The notes: a model not told the origin generated them from the letters alone. DNA of 64,000 nucleotides from Dysgonomonas gadei ATCC BAA-286 (GCF_000213555.1 NZ_GL891986.1:189123-253122); one strand, 5' to 3'; shown: positions 1 to 9,024, counted from the stretch's first letter. Numbers and translations: made by a program.

Positions 1-49
1 CAGGTAAGACTTAAACAAAATATATAACAATAGAACGTTCCAAATTCAT

Positions 50-57
50 TATATTTG
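50..57 (+). promoter_or_regulatory. Putative -7 promoter box for glgP
   Basis: TATATTTG matches the Bacteroidetes -7 consensus TAnnTTTG. No clear -33 TTG lies 19-20 bases upstream, so support is partial. If it is used, the glgP leader is about 170 nt and contains the 123-135 hairpin. The first 234 bases hold no gene that I can support. Confidence 0.35.
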
Positions 58-122
58 TAGTTTCGAATAATAAACAAACAGCAAAACATATCCGTTATAA
101 TAAGGAATGAGAAAGGAATCTG

Positions 123-135
123 AGGTCACAGACCT
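123..135. repeat. Dispersed hairpin motif H1, copy a
   Basis: AGGTCACAGACCT is a 5-bp stem (AGGTC/GACCT) with a three-base loop. It is one of five intergenic copies of this near-palindrome in the window (also 5866, 16491, 36655, 54336). It lies in the leader region of glgP. Confidence 0.6.
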
Positions 136-234
136 ATTTATTATTCGGGCAAGCAGAAAAACAAAAGTACGTTATAATCTGAAAACATATCATCAAGTTC
201 TATCAGTCACTTACAAAGTTTAAATAATATATTT

Positions 235-2820
235 ATGAGAATTAAAGCAAGTTATTCTAACACTCCCTCTTGGAGGAGTGCGTATACACAAGTGAATCTG
301 CCGAAAGAATTACTGCCACTGGAAAAAGTAGCACGTAATCTATGGTGGGTATGGAACAACGACGCAACAGACCTTTTCGCTGAATTTGATCCTGAACTTT
401 GGAAAAAAAGCGAACACAATCCGGTTATCTTACTACAGAAAATTTCTTATGAAAGAATTGACGAAATTCTTAAAGACTCTATCCTGATGGATAAAGTGAA
501 AAAAGTGATTAAGAATTTCGAATCATATATAGCCGAAAAATTTGATAAAGCAAAGCCATCCGTTGCATATTTCAGCATGGAGTATGGTTTTTCGCATGTA
601 TTGAAGATTTACTCAGGAGGTCTTGGAGTATTGGCGGGTGACTATCTGAAAGAAGCCAGTGATAGCCATGTAGACCTTACAGGCGTTGGATTCCTGTATC
701 GTTATGGATATTTCACACAGTCTATTTCTCCTGACGGTCAGCAGGTAGCTAATTATGAGCCGCAGAACTTTGGCGAACTACCACTCGATCCGGTATTGAA
801 CGAAGACGGAAACCAGATGATTCTGGCTGTACCGTATCCGGATAGAGATATCTATGCAAACGTATGGAGAGTAAATGTAGGACGTATTAGTCTCTACTTA
901 CTTGATACTGATATTGACTTGAATAGTGAATATGACCGTCCTATTACTCACCAATTATATGGTGGCGACTGGGAGAACCGTCTGAAACAGGAATACCTGT
1001 TGGGTATCGGTGGTATTTTACTACTCAACAAACTGGGAATTAAGAAAGAAATATATCATTGTAATGAAGGCCATGCCGCATTGATTAATGTTCAGCGCCT
1101 ACTTGACCTTATCGAAGGTGAAGGGCTTACATTCAATCAGGCATTGGAAGTTGTACGTGCTTCAGGTCTGTACACAGTGCATACTCCCGTTCCGGCAGGG
1201 CACGACTATTTCGATGAAGGTCTCCTTGGCAAATATCTTGGCAGCTATCCGGCCCGCCTGGGTATCTCATGGCAGGATTTCGTAGACATGGGACGTGAGC
1301 ATCCGGGTAGCGGGGAAAAGTTCAGCATGAGTGTATTTGCACTAAACACCTGCCTTGAAGCCAATGGCGTAAGTTACCTGCATGGAATCGTTTCGCGTCA
1401 TATGTTCCAGCCTGTATGGCCGGGATATTTCCCCGAAGAACTGCATGTAGGACATGTAACGAATGGTGTACATATGCCGACATGGACAGCGAAGGAAATG
1501 AAAGAACTATATGAGAGGACATTCGATAAGAATTTCTATAACGACCAGTCTAATCATGAAATATGGGATAATATATACAGTGTTCCCGATGCTGAAATCT
1601 GGAAACTGCGCCTGGCAATGAAGAAGCGTCTGGTATCTTATGTTCAGGAGCAAATGAAAGAAGGATGGATAAAGAACCAGAAAGCGCCGTCTGCAATATT
1701 CAACATTGTGGATAAGATCAATCCCGATGCGTTGCTTGTAGGTTTCGGCCGTCGTTTTGCGACATATAAGCGTGCTCACTTATTATTTACTGATCTCGAC
1801 CGTTTATCGAAACTGGTAAATAACGAGAAATATCCGATACAGTTCCTGTATACAGGAAAGGCTCACCCTGCCGATGGAGCCGGACAAGGTTTGATCAAAC
1901 AGATTGTAGAGATTTCGCGCCGTCCTGAATTTTTCGGAAAGATCATTTTTCTTGAAAACTATGACATGCGTCTTGCCAAACGCCTTATATCAGGTGTTGA
2001 TATCTGGTTGAATACGCCGACACGCCCATTGGAGGCTTCCGGTACATCCGGTGAAAAAGCAGAAATGAACGGGGTGCTTAACTTCTCTGTCCTTGACGGA
2101 TGGTGGTATGAAGGCTATCGCAAAGATGCAGGCTGGTGTCTGACAGAGAAACGCACTTATACCAATCAGGCATATCAGGATGAACTGGATGCTTCGGAAA
2201 TATACTCTATGTTCGAGAACGAGATACTTCCATTGTATTATGCCCGCAATTCGAAAGGATATTCCCCTGAATGGATTCAGTATATCAAGAACTCTATCGC
2301 CAATATCGCTCCGGAATATACAACCAAGCGTATGATCGACGATTATATCAAGAACTTCTATAAACCGGAAGAAAGCCGTTCTAAGTTGGTTACAGCAAAC
2401 AACTATGCCAAGGCTAAAGAATTGGCAGCATGGAAAGAAGATACTGCCGCTAACTGGGATAAATTCACCATAGAACAATTGACATTCAACGGGCAAGATT
2501 TAAGAGACGGCGCCGGACTGTCCTCCCCTAACCTTACTGAAGGTGAGAAATTGAAAGTGGAAGTAGTCCTTGACAAGAAGGATATGAAAGGTGATCTAGG
2601 CGTAGAATGTGTACTTACCGAATATGACGCGGAGAAGAAGGTTGACAAATTCATATCGACTCAGGAATTCAAGTTAGTAAAGCAGGAAGGATCGAAACTG
2701 TATTTCGAAATGAATGCCGAAGCTAAAATACCGGGCTTGTGTAATTTCGCATACCGTGTGTTCCCTAAACATCCGGACATGGCTCACCGTATGGACTTTG
2801 CTTATGTACGCTGGATTTGA
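235..2820 (+). CDS. glgP: Alpha-glucan (glycogen) phosphorylase, GT35
   Basis: Releases glucose-1-phosphate from glycogen-like alpha-1,4-glucans by phosphorolysis in the cytoplasm. The 861-residue length and the N-terminus with an NLWWVWN motif fit the bacterial/archaeal alpha-glucan phosphorylase subfamily, which differs from the E. coli GlgP type. The PLP-binding segment is EASGTSGEKAEMNG near residues 600-611, with Lys608 the likely Schiff-base lysine. A C-terminal extension of about 100 residues looks beta-rich. The gene is monocistronic here and closed by a strong terminator at 2866. The ATG at 235 directly precedes the conserved N-terminus. Family assignment is secure; exact glucan preference is not visible. 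Confidence 0.93.
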   Translation: MRIKASYSNTPSWRSAYTQVNLPKELLPLEKVARNLWWVWNNDATDLFAEFDPELWKKSEHNPVILLQKISYERIDEILKDSILMDKVKKVIKNFESYIAEKFDKAKPSVAYFSMEYGFSHVLKIYSGGLGVLAGDYLKEASDSHVDLTGVGFLYRYGYFTQSISPDGQQVANYEPQNFGELPLDPVLNEDGNQMILAVPYPDRDIYANVWRVNVGRISLYLLDTDIDLNSEYDRPITHQLYGGDWENRLKQEYLLGIGGILLLNKLGIKKEIYHCNEGHAALINVQRLLDLIEGEGLTFNQALEVVRASGLYTVHTPVPAGHDYFDEGLLGKYLGSYPARLGISWQDFVDMGREHPGSGEKFSMSVFALNTCLEANGVSYLHGIVSRHMFQPVWPGYFPEELHVGHVTNGVHMPTWTAKEMKELYERTFDKNFYNDQSNHEIWDNIYSVPDAEIWKLRLAMKKRLVSYVQEQMKEGWIKNQKAPSAIFNIVDKINPDALLVGFGRRFATYKRAHLLFTDLDRLSKLVNNEKYPIQFLYTGKAHPADGAGQGLIKQIVEISRRPEFFGKIIFLENYDMRLAKRLISGVDIWLNTPTRPLEASGTSGEKAEMNGVLNFSVLDGWWYEGYRKDAGWCLTEKRTYTNQAYQDELDASEIYSMFENEILPLYYARNSKGYSPEWIQYIKNSIANIAPEYTTKRMIDDYIKNFYKPEESRSKLVTANNYAKAKELAAWKEDTAANWDKFTIEQLTFNGQDLRDGAGLSSPNLTEGEKLKVEVVLDKKDMKGDLGVECVLTEYDAEKKVDKFISTQEFKLVKQEGSKLYFEMNAEAKIPGLCNFAYRVFPKHPDMAHRMDFAYVRWI

Positions 2821-2865
2821 TAGTCTTTAAAGCAAAATAAGAGAATAACAGTTCTCGATAAAATG

Positions 2866-2901
2866 AACCCTAAAAGTTTGACAACTTTTAGGGTTTGTTT
2901 T
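2866..2901 (+). terminator. Rho-independent terminator after glgP
   Basis: A perfect 13-bp inverted repeat (AACCCTAAAAGTT at 2866-2878, AACTTTTAGGGTT at 2883-2895) with a TGAC loop is followed by TGTTTTT. It lies 45 bases past the glgP stop. Confidence 0.85.
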
Positions 2902-2907
2902 TATGGT

Positions 2908-3141
2908 AAAAAGTTCGGGACACTTTTTACTATCTCACAGGGAGTTCCAATAGAAACGGGCAGTAAGATGATGGGGCATACTAATATCAAAACGACCCGG
3001 ATTTACGCCAAGATAACAAAAGAGAAAACCAGTCAAGATATGGAAGCCCTTTCTCATAAATTGAAATCATTAGAAAAGCAAATGATAAAACAAATCCAAG
3101 ATAATGTAATATTTTATGTGAATCATACGACTAACCTATAA
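2908..3141 (+). pseudogene. C-terminal fragment of a tyrosine recombinase
   Basis: The reading frame encodes FGTLFTISQGVPIETGSKM followed by MGHTNIKTTRIYAKIT, which is the C-terminal catalytic part of Bacteroidetes tyrosine integrases. It includes the GH motif and the nucleophilic Tyr (TTRIYAK). Everything upstream is missing: the arm-binding domain, the core-binding domain, the first catalytic Arg and the RHT box. The frame opens inside the glgP terminator, so its ATG is not a real start. This is a scar of an integrated element and cannot be active. Confidence 0.75.
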
Positions 3142-3161
3142 AACGATTCAATATTTTAATT

Positions 3162-3650
3162 GTGGAAAAAGAATTTTTTAAACAAGTTAATGCATCTCAA
3201 GGTATATTACAAAAAATCTGTAATATTTACTTTTATGGAAACCCTTACAAAGAAGATTATTATCAAGAAATAATTATCAGACTTTGGAAAGCGTATCCAA
3301 ATTTTAAAAATCAATCATCCTTTTCGACTTGGCTATATAAAATTGCTCTTAATACCGCCATTGACATACTCCGTAAACAAAGTATTCGTCCTATTCACGT
3401 TGAACTTACCGAATATGAATATAGGCAGCCGGATGATACTTATCACCTCGAATCTGAAAATAAGGATAAATTGTACCGGGCAATTCTCCATCTTACAGAA
3501 GTTGAAAAGGCGATAATTCTACTCTATTTGGAATCATATGAGTATAAAGAAATTTCTGTGATTATAGGCATTTCGGAAAGTAATATTGGCGTTAAAATTA
3601 ATCGGATAAAAAACAAATTAAATAAAATACTTACAAATGGAAAAGGATGA
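3162..3650 (+). CDS. ECF-type RNA polymerase sigma factor
   Basis: 162 residues with the two sigma-70 family domains. Region 2 spans about residues 10-75 (YYQEIIIRLWKAYPNF, then FSTWLYKIALNTAIDILRK). Region 4 spans about 105-155 and carries an HTH (YEYKEISVIIGISESNIGVK). It is predicted to redirect RNA polymerase to a small regulon. A GTG start at 3162 is used because no ATG lies upstream in frame. The next gene overlaps it by 14 bases, so the downstream membrane protein is probably its translationally coupled partner or anti-sigma factor. The regulon is unknown. Confidence 0.85.
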   Translation: MEKEFFKQVNASQGILQKICNIYFYGNPYKEDYYQEIIIRLWKAYPNFKNQSSFSTWLYKIALNTAIDILRKQSIRPIHVELTEYEYRQPDDTYHLESENKDKLYRAILHLTEVEKAIILLYLESYEYKEISVIIGISESNIGVKINRIKNKLNKILTNGKG

Positions 3651-4242
3651 TATAAAACTGATGTGGCAGAAAATAAACCTTGCTGATGCATCATCAAGTG
3701 AGGTAGATGTCGAAGAAATTATTAAGAAAAGTCACAGCAACATAATTTTAAAAACTCTAAATCTGCAAAAAAAGAAAATGCTGGTATACTTTTCTTTTTT
3801 AACTGTTTATGCATCTCTTATGATATATGCTTTTGTTATTTTAAGATTGAATTTATCAATACAATCAGTCATACCACTTTCGTTGACAGGATTATTTCTT
3901 TTTGTAAAAACAATTTTCGAAATTAATGGGTTTCGACTATTACAAAGCATAAAAAGTGATATTGCTATTAAAGAATCTATTTTCTCTTTTAAACAAAAAC
4001 TTAATCATGTAAAAATGGTTGAGTTTATATCTACCCTTATATACTGTTATGGTTGGGCAATTGGAATTGCCTGGGTTGTAATTAATGATTTTAACGAATT
4101 AATAAAGAACTTATTACCTCTTTTAATATTTCTTATCCTGATACTTCTTATTATTCCTTGGTACATAAAATATTTTCGTCCCCAATACAAAAATCTATAC
4201 ATTAGTTTAGATAAGGATATTGAGTTCCTTAAATCAAAATAG
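3637..4242 (+). CDS. Membrane protein, probable anti-sigma partner
   Basis: 201 residues. A cytoplasmic N-terminus of about 45 residues precedes four hydrophobic segments (about 47-68, 73-92, 125-148 and 155-175), with a charged C-terminal tail. It overlaps the ECF sigma gene by 14 bases. That arrangement is typical of Bacteroidetes sigma/anti-sigma pairs, so sequestration of the sigma factor at the inner membrane is inferred. No zinc-finger HxxxCxxC anti-sigma motif is seen. The AT content is higher than in glgP, which fits accessory DNA next to the integrase scrap. Confidence 0.6.
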   Translation: MEKDDIKLMWQKINLADASSSEVDVEEIIKKSHSNIILKTLNLQKKKMLVYFSFLTVYASLMIYAFVILRLNLSIQSVIPLSLTGLFLFVKTIFEINGFRLLQSIKSDIAIKESIFSFKQKLNHVKMVEFISTLIYCYGWAIGIAWVVINDFNELIKNLLPLLIFLILILLIIPWYIKYFRPQYKNLYISLDKDIEFLKSK

Positions 4243-4324
4243 TTCGTATCATAATTGGATTTATATAAAAGTCATACAGCATAATAGAAAATTAACTCCA
4301 ACATCAATATTCCGCTCACTCGTG

Positions 4325-4339
4325 CAGACGTCTCGTCTG
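4325..4339. repeat. Hairpin motif H2 upstream of the HTH gene
   Basis: CAGACGTCTCGTCTG forms a 6-bp stem with a TCT loop and is followed by TGTGTTAC. Related, more degenerate sequences lie at 42151-42171 (upstream of the paralogous HTH gene) and in reverse at 41822-41851. Confidence 0.45.
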
Positions 4340-4440
4340 TGTGTTACGAAGCAAAAGAAGGATCAATTGTTTTTCCTTGCTCTAAAATATTAAAATCCTG
4401 TATAAATATAAATCCCGTTTATCTATACCAATAAACGGTT

Positions 4441-5103
4441 ATGACGAAGTATAATACAGAATTGACTGAAAAGATTGTAAACCTGATTGAAGACGAGTTT
4501 TTCACCGTATCGCAGGTATGTAAGGCAACGGGCATCAGCCGGGAGACATTTTATTGCTGGATGAATACCAAAGGCGATTTCCGTAGAGAAGTGGAACAGG
4601 CGGTAGCGCACCGTGAAGCCGAACTGATGACGATGGTACAGGCTTCGCTTAGAAAGAAACTTGAAGGATATTACACAACAGTAGAAAAAGATATTTATGT
4701 CTCCGATGAACATACAGGTAAAATTATTTTCAAGCAAAAGACAATTACGAAGAAAGAATGCCCGCCCGATCTTCGTACAATAAAGATGCTGCTGGACAGG
4801 CAGGATAAAAGCCCCTCACAGTCCCGAAGGGAAGAGAAAGCCGCTAAAGAATGCATTATGAAGAGTGAACCCGAAACTTTAGAGAAAAGAGAAGTACCGG
4901 AAGAAGAAATTATTCTGAATCCGGTGGAAGAAATATTGGAAACCTGTGCGGAGACCATCATAGAGTATCCCCCCAAAAACGAACATATAGAAAGGGATAT
5001 GAAAGTACTGACTTCTTCACAAAAAAGAAAAGCCGAGCACAAAAAGAAGAAAAATATGACAACCGAAAAAATTAAAAAAAGTGTCAGATGTGTCAGATTT
5101 TAA
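4441..5103 (+). CDS. Solitary phage-terminase-small-subunit-like HTH protein (copy 1)
   Basis: 220 residues. The N-terminal helix-turn-helix (about 15-50: VSQVCKATGISRETFYCWM) resembles the HTH of phage terminase small subunits and IS transposase N-termini. A middle helical region follows (HREAELMTMVQASLRKKLEGYY), then a conserved CPPDLRTIKMLLDRQ block near 108-122, and a charged low-complexity tail. No large terminase, portal or transposase gene is nearby. A paralogue sits at 42294-43004 with the same block order. DNA binding is likely; the biological role is unknown. The last codons coincide with a variant of the 21-bp bipartite word found in intergenic arrays elsewhere in the window. Confidence 0.7.
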   Translation: MTKYNTELTEKIVNLIEDEFFTVSQVCKATGISRETFYCWMNTKGDFRREVEQAVAHREAELMTMVQASLRKKLEGYYTTVEKDIYVSDEHTGKIIFKQKTITKKECPPDLRTIKMLLDRQDKSPSQSRREEKAAKECIMKSEPETLEKREVPEEEIILNPVEEILETCAETIIEYPPKNEHIERDMKVLTSSQKRKAEHKKKKNMTTEKIKKSVRCVRF

Positions 5104-5158
5104 CAAGTGAAAAGTAGTAAGTAGTAAGTAGTAAGTAAAAAGTTATATGAGATACAAG
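5081..5158 (+). repeat. Bipartite word variant plus low-complexity tract after HTH copy 1
   Basis: 5081-5101 reads GTGT-CAGA-TGTGT-CAGA-TTTT, a variant of the 21-bp word seen in the 20.7, 43.1 and 49.6 kb arrays. It is followed by tandem AGTAGTA-like units (5111-5136) and by AAAAGTTATATGAGATACAA at 5137. That last block recurs with one mismatch at 43033, just after the second HTH gene. Confidence 0.6.
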
Positions 5159-5315
5159 TAAACCAAGTACAAGGTACAAGTTGTTAACTGATGACTGATG
5201 ACATTTTTCTTACTTTTTATTGTAACAAATTTTCAACCTGTTCCGTCTTAGTATTTGAAAACAGATGAAAGCGCACATCTATCATTAATTTACTAACTTT
5301 TATATAGGAACTGTT

Positions 5316-5786
5316 ATGAAAAAATATTTATTTTGTTTAGTATTACTTTTCGGTTTTATACTGGCTGCTCCGGCACAAAATATAGACCAGTTATTGAAAA
5401 AAGTATCTAAAACCGAGAATATAGAGAAAGTCAAAATCGGAAAGTTTATGATGTCTCTGGGCAAAGCGTTTGGTGGTGTAGGCGACATGCCGGTAGCAAG
5501 GGGGATACATTCTATGGAAATATATGATTTATCGTCTTGTGATAATGGCCTGAAAAAAGATTTAGCGAAACAATTCAATAAACTGAAAGACGGCGGAGGC
5601 TATGAAACCCTTATTTATGCCAAGGATAAAAGCGATGGGGTACGCATAATGGTGAAGAAAGACAAAGACACCATCAAAGAAATGATAATATTGTGTATGG
5701 ACGAACAAGACCCTACCATAATCCGGTTTTCGGGAAAAATAAAAGATAATGACATTGCCGAACTGGTAAACAAGTACGACAAATAA
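5316..5786 (+). CDS. DUF4252 family secreted protein (1 of 3)
   Basis: 156 residues with a cleavable signal peptide (residues 1 to about 21, ending APAQ). The mature part fits DUF4252: conserved IEKVKIGKFMM, a central LYDLSS-like strand and a C-terminal IIRFSGKIKDNDIAELV strand. DUF4252 proteins are periplasmic or outer-membrane-associated in Bacteroidetes and have no assigned biochemical function. It is the first of three paralogues in a co-directional block that also encodes an ECF sigma factor and its partner. Confidence 0.75.
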   Translation: MKKYLFCLVLLFGFILAAPAQNIDQLLKKVSKTENIEKVKIGKFMMSLGKAFGGVGDMPVARGIHSMEIYDLSSCDNGLKKDLAKQFNKLKDGGGYETLIYAKDKSDGVRIMVKKDKDTIKEMIILCMDEQDPTIIRFSGKIKDNDIAELVNKYDK

Positions 5787-5865
5787 ATATAAAAAAGAAG
5801 GTATTTAATCCAATATTTTTGAATCATAACTAATTATTGCCGTTGCAGATATAAAAGTAACAAAT

Positions 5866-5878
5866 AGGTCTGCGACCT
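5866..5878. repeat. Dispersed hairpin motif H1, copy b
   Basis: AGGTCTGCGACCT is a perfect 5-bp stem with a TGC loop. The preceding ATATAAAAGTAACAAAT closely matches the sequence before copy d at 36655. It lies 26 bases upstream of the second DUF4252 gene. Confidence 0.65.
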
Positions 5879-5903
5879 TAGCAAAGTAAAACACAATCGA
5901 TTT

Positions 5904-6404
5904 ATGAAAAAGTTTATAGTATTTTTTATCCTAATATTAGCAGGAAGCCATATTGCAACAGCTCAGGATCTGGACGGACTGATGAAAGAAGTGGCAAAAA
6001 ACGAAAAGGCACAACGTCAGGTAGTAGACAAAGCCATGCTAGGCACTTCCATGGCACAGGCTCAGGACCCGACAGGGGAATTGAAATCGAAAATGCCTTC
6101 GTTTATGCAGAAGATAGATTCCATACAGGTGGTCACATTGGAGGAGGATGCTCCCGATATAAGAAATATGGTACTGGACAATTTGAACTCATTTAGAGAT
6201 GATGATATATATTCCACACTGGTAAGAGTCAAAGACGGTGAAGATAATGTACGCATCATCGCTAAAAGAAACGGGGAAACAGTATCCGATGTATATATCT
6301 TGGTCATGGATGAAGAAGATATCGTTTTGGTAAAAATGAGTGGCAGACTGGAGCAATCCGATTTGGAAGATATAGTTAAAGAACAGGCAAAGAACAAGAA
6401 ATAG
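5904..6404 (+). CDS. DUF4252 family secreted protein (2 of 3)
   Basis: 166 residues with a signal peptide of about 20 residues ending TATAQ. The mature part has the DUF4252 outline (MDSIQVVTLEED, then VRVKDGEDNVRIIAKRNG, then VLVKMSGRLEQSDLEDIV). Its stop is immediately followed by the ATG of the ECF sigma gene with no gap, so the two are almost certainly co-transcribed. Function is unknown. An envelope role tied to the sigma/anti-sigma pair is inferred from the gene order only. Confidence 0.75.
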   Translation: MKKFIVFFILILAGSHIATAQDLDGLMKEVAKNEKAQRQVVDKAMLGTSMAQAQDPTGELKSKMPSFMQKIDSIQVVTLEEDAPDIRNMVLDNLNSFRDDDIYSTLVRVKDGEDNVRIIAKRNGETVSDVYILVMDEEDIVLVKMSGRLEQSDLEDIVKEQAKNKK

Positions 6405-6899
6405 ATGGATGCAGAAACTTTTAAAAAAGTATTTCTACCATATCATCAGAAATTGTATCGAATAGCTTATCGTATTGTACAGGATGCCGCAAATGCCGAA
6501 GACATAGTTCAGGAAACATTTATAAAACTCTGGAACAAACGCGGGGATATGCAGGATATAGAAAATACCGAAGCTTTCTCTATTATCATACTCCGGAACA
6601 CATGCCTGGATCATCTACGGAAAACGAAAAACGATTATCATACCAATTATGACTCCGATATCCCCGAAACAGCTTCTTTGGTCAAACAGATAGAAATACA
6701 GGATGAAGCCGAACGGGTAAAAAAACTGATAAACAAGTTGCCTGAACAGCAACGCCAAGTTATGATAATGAAACATTGGGACGGGTATTCGGATGAAGAA
6801 ATAGAACAGATAACGGGAATCAGTCCGGGAAACATTAGAGTGATACTCTCAAGGGCCAGGAAAACGATACGCGAACAATTCATAAAAATACAACAGTGA
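6405..6899 (+). CDS. ECF-type RNA polymerase sigma factor
   Basis: 164 residues. Sigma region 2 is at about 10-75 (YRIVQDAANAEDIVQETFIKLW). Region 4 is at about 110-160 (LPEQQRQVMIMKHWDGYSDEEIEQITGI...). The ATG abuts the stop of the DUF4252 gene before it. The next gene starts four bases before the sigma stop (ATGA overlap), which is translational coupling to the probable anti-sigma factor. It likely controls this operon and envelope genes in response to a surface signal; the signal is unknown. Confidence 0.88.
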   Translation: MDAETFKKVFLPYHQKLYRIAYRIVQDAANAEDIVQETFIKLWNKRGDMQDIENTEAFSIIILRNTCLDHLRKTKNDYHTNYDSDIPETASLVKQIEIQDEAERVKKLINKLPEQQRQVMIMKHWDGYSDEEIEQITGISPGNIRVILSRARKTIREQFIKIQQ

Positions 6900-7465
6900 T
6901 GAAAACGGACGAAATAAAAATAATGCTGGATGCTTTCTACAACGGTGAAACAACTGTCGCAGAAGAGCTGATATTGCTGAAATATTTTAGCAGTGAAGAC
7001 ATAGCCGAAGAATTACTGGATGAGAAAGAAGTTTTTCTCAGTATGTATCAGGCAGAGCCGATAGACGTACCTCCGGCTTTGGATTCGAAACTGGAGAATC
7101 TCATCGACGAACTTGCTTCGAAAGAAGAAAAGAATACTGAGATAAAAACCGTGGCTAAGAGAAAACATCTGCTGAGATGGGTCGGGAGTGCCGCAGCTTG
7201 TATAGCCTTGCTGATTTCCGTCACATTCTATTTCAACAATAAGCCGGATACAGGCCAACCGCCTACAACTCCTGAACAACAAACTGCCGATAACCTGAGT
7301 GAAGCGGACAAGAAAGCCCTGAAAGAAGCGGAAGACGCGCTTATATTGTTGTCTTCTAACTTTAACAAAGGAGTAGATCAACTGGCTGTAGTATCTTCAA
7401 GCCTTGACAAATCAAATGAAATATTAAACAAAACGCTTAATCGCAAAAAAGATAAAGAATCATGA
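6896..7465 (+). CDS. Single-pass membrane protein, probable anti-sigma factor
   Basis: 189 residues. A cytoplasmic acidic region of about 95 residues (EIKIMLDAFYNGETTVAEEL..., the pattern seen in Bacteroidetes anti-sigma proteins) precedes one membrane segment (about 98-114, WVGSAAACIALLISVTFYF) and a periplasmic helical tail. It overlaps the sigma gene upstream and the third DUF4252 gene downstream by four bases each. Sequestration of the 6405-6899 sigma factor is inferred from context. No enzymatic motif is visible. Confidence 0.7.
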   Translation: MMKTDEIKIMLDAFYNGETTVAEELILLKYFSSEDIAEELLDEKEVFLSMYQAEPIDVPPALDSKLENLIDELASKEEKNTEIKTVAKRKHLLRWVGSAAACIALLISVTFYFNNKPDTGQPPTTPEQQTADNLSEADKKALKEAEDALILLSSNFNKGVDQLAVVSSSLDKSNEILNKTLNRKKDKES

Positions 7466-7938
7466 AAATAAAAGTACTCATTACAGCAATATTACTCCTG
7501 ACCGGTTTTGCTACTATGCATTCGCAGAACAATATGTTCGACAGGCTTTCGGATAACAAGGACATATCCACAGTCTATATATCCAAAGCATTGCTCAATA
7601 TGATGCCGAAGATGGATGTTGGAGCGGGAGGTGCCGATATAAAATCATTGGCCGGCAAACTCGAACAACTGGAAATATACAGCAGCCAAAGCAAAGAGGC
7701 GGCAAAACTCATCAGAATGGAATTTGAAGGGCTTACAAAGAGTAAAACATACGAGACCCTGATGGCCATCAAAGATAAAGGCGATAATATAACTTTCTAT
7801 GCCCGCAAGGAGAAGGATAACTTCAAAGACCTGATAATGTTCGTCAACGAACCCGAAGAATGTACGGTCATCCGTATCATGGGTACTTTCACGGCAGAAG
7901 ACGTACAAAAAGTGATGAACAGCAGTAACAAAAAATAA
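7462..7938 (+). CDS. DUF4252 family secreted protein (3 of 3)
   Basis: 158 residues with a signal peptide of about 21 residues ending TMHSQ. DUF4252 landmarks are present: DISTVYISKALLNMM, LEIYSSQS, MAIKDKGDNITFYARKEKDNFKDLIMFV and VIRIMGTFTAEDVQKVM. It overlaps the probable anti-sigma gene by four bases, so it closes a tightly coupled sigma/anti-sigma/DUF4252 operon. A bidirectional hairpin follows at 7951. Confidence 0.78.
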   Translation: MKIKVLITAILLLTGFATMHSQNNMFDRLSDNKDISTVYISKALLNMMPKMDVGAGGADIKSLAGKLEQLEIYSSQSKEAAKLIRMEFEGLTKSKTYETLMAIKDKGDNITFYARKEKDNFKDLIMFVNEPEECTVIRIMGTFTAEDVQKVMNSSNKK

Positions 7939-7945
7939 ACAATAA

Positions 7946-7980
7946 AAAGCCCCGGAGAGTAATTCTCCGGGACTTCTTTA
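7946..7980. terminator. Bidirectional terminator between the DUF4252 operon and recA
   Basis: CCCGGAGA (7951-7958) pairs with TCTCCGGG (7964-7971). An A-rich tract lies to the left and ACTTCTTTA to the right. It sits between convergent operons and could serve both strands. Confidence 0.7.
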
Positions 7981-8001
7981 TCTAATAACTTATTGGTTTC
8001 G

Positions 8002-9024
8002 TTATTTTTTTGCCTGCAATGCTGCAAATATCAGGCCTTCGAGTTCTTCGGCAAGTTCCGGATTGTCTTTTACCATATCCTTTGCCGCTTCACGTCCTTG
8101 TCCCAGCTTTGTATCATTGTAGCTATACCACGATCCGCTCTTCTTGATGATCCCTAGTTCGGCACCGAGGTCGATAATCTCGCCGGAACGGGAGATTCCC
8201 TCTCCGTACATGATGTCGAATTCAGCTTTACGGAATGGTGGGGCAACCTTGTTCTTCGCTACCTTCACACGGGTCTGGCTACCTTTCACTTCATCTCCGT
8301 CTTTTAGCTGGCCGATACGACGGATATCGAGACGCACAGAAGCATAGTACTTCAAGGCATTACCTCCGGTTGTTGTTTCCGGCGAACCGAACATAACTCC
8401 GATTTTGTCACGCAACTGGTTGATAAATACACACGTGGTACTGGTTTTATTGATAGCTGCCGTTAACTTACGTAAGGCCTGAGACATCAGACGAGCCTGA
8501 AGTCCCATTTTAGAGTCACCCATTTCACCTTCGAGTTCAGCCTTCGGGGTCAGTGCTGCCACAGAGTCTATCACTACGATATCTATAGCCGACGAACGGA
8601 TTAACTGTTCTGCGATCTCCAAGGCCTGCTCTCCACTATCGGGTTGGGATATATAGAGGTTCTCAATATCTACGCCCAATTTCTCTGCATAGAAACGATC
8701 GAAAGCATGCTCTGCATCAATAAATGCAGCTATACCTCCGGCTTTCTGAGCTTCGGCGATAGCATGTATAGCCAATGTTGTTTTACCGGAAGATTCAGGT
8801 CCGTATATTTCGATTACCCTGCCACGAGGATACCCTCCTACCCCAAGAGCCGCATTCAACGCGATAGAACCTGTAGGAATGACAGAAATTTCGTCCACCT
8901 TATCATCTCCCATTTTCATTATCGATCCTTTACCGTAGCTTTTCTCTATTTTATCCATTGCAGCCTGCAGAGCTTTAAGCTTCTCTGTATTCGGCGCCGC
9001 TTTCTTTTCTTTCTCTTCTGCCAT
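8002..9024 (-). CDS. recA: Recombinase A
   Basis: 340 residues. ATP-dependent strand exchange and recombinational repair. Walker A is GPESSGKT at residues 75-82, and a conserved FINQLRDKIGVMFGSPETT segment (loops L1/L2 and core) is intact. Length is normal for RecA. It is the last gene of a probable minus-strand run with bcp (26-base gap). I see no SOS-type operator upstream; Bacteroidetes generally lack the E. coli LexA box. Confidence 0.98.
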   Translation of the reverse strand: MAEEKEKKAAPNTEKLKALQAAMDKIEKSYGKGSIMKMGDDKVDEISVIPTGSIALNAALGVGGYPRGRVIEIYGPESSGKTTLAIHAIAEAQKAGGIAAFIDAEHAFDRFYAEKLGVDIENLYISQPDSGEQALEIAEQLIRSSAIDIVVIDSVAALTPKAELEGEMGDSKMGLQARLMSQALRKLTAAINKTSTTCVFINQLRDKIGVMFGSPETTTGGNALKYYASVRLDIRRIGQLKDGDEVKGSQTRVKVAKNKVAPPFRKAEFDIMYGEGISRSGEIIDLGAELGIIKKSGSWYSYNDTKLGQGREAAKDMVKDNPELAEELEGLIFAALQAKK

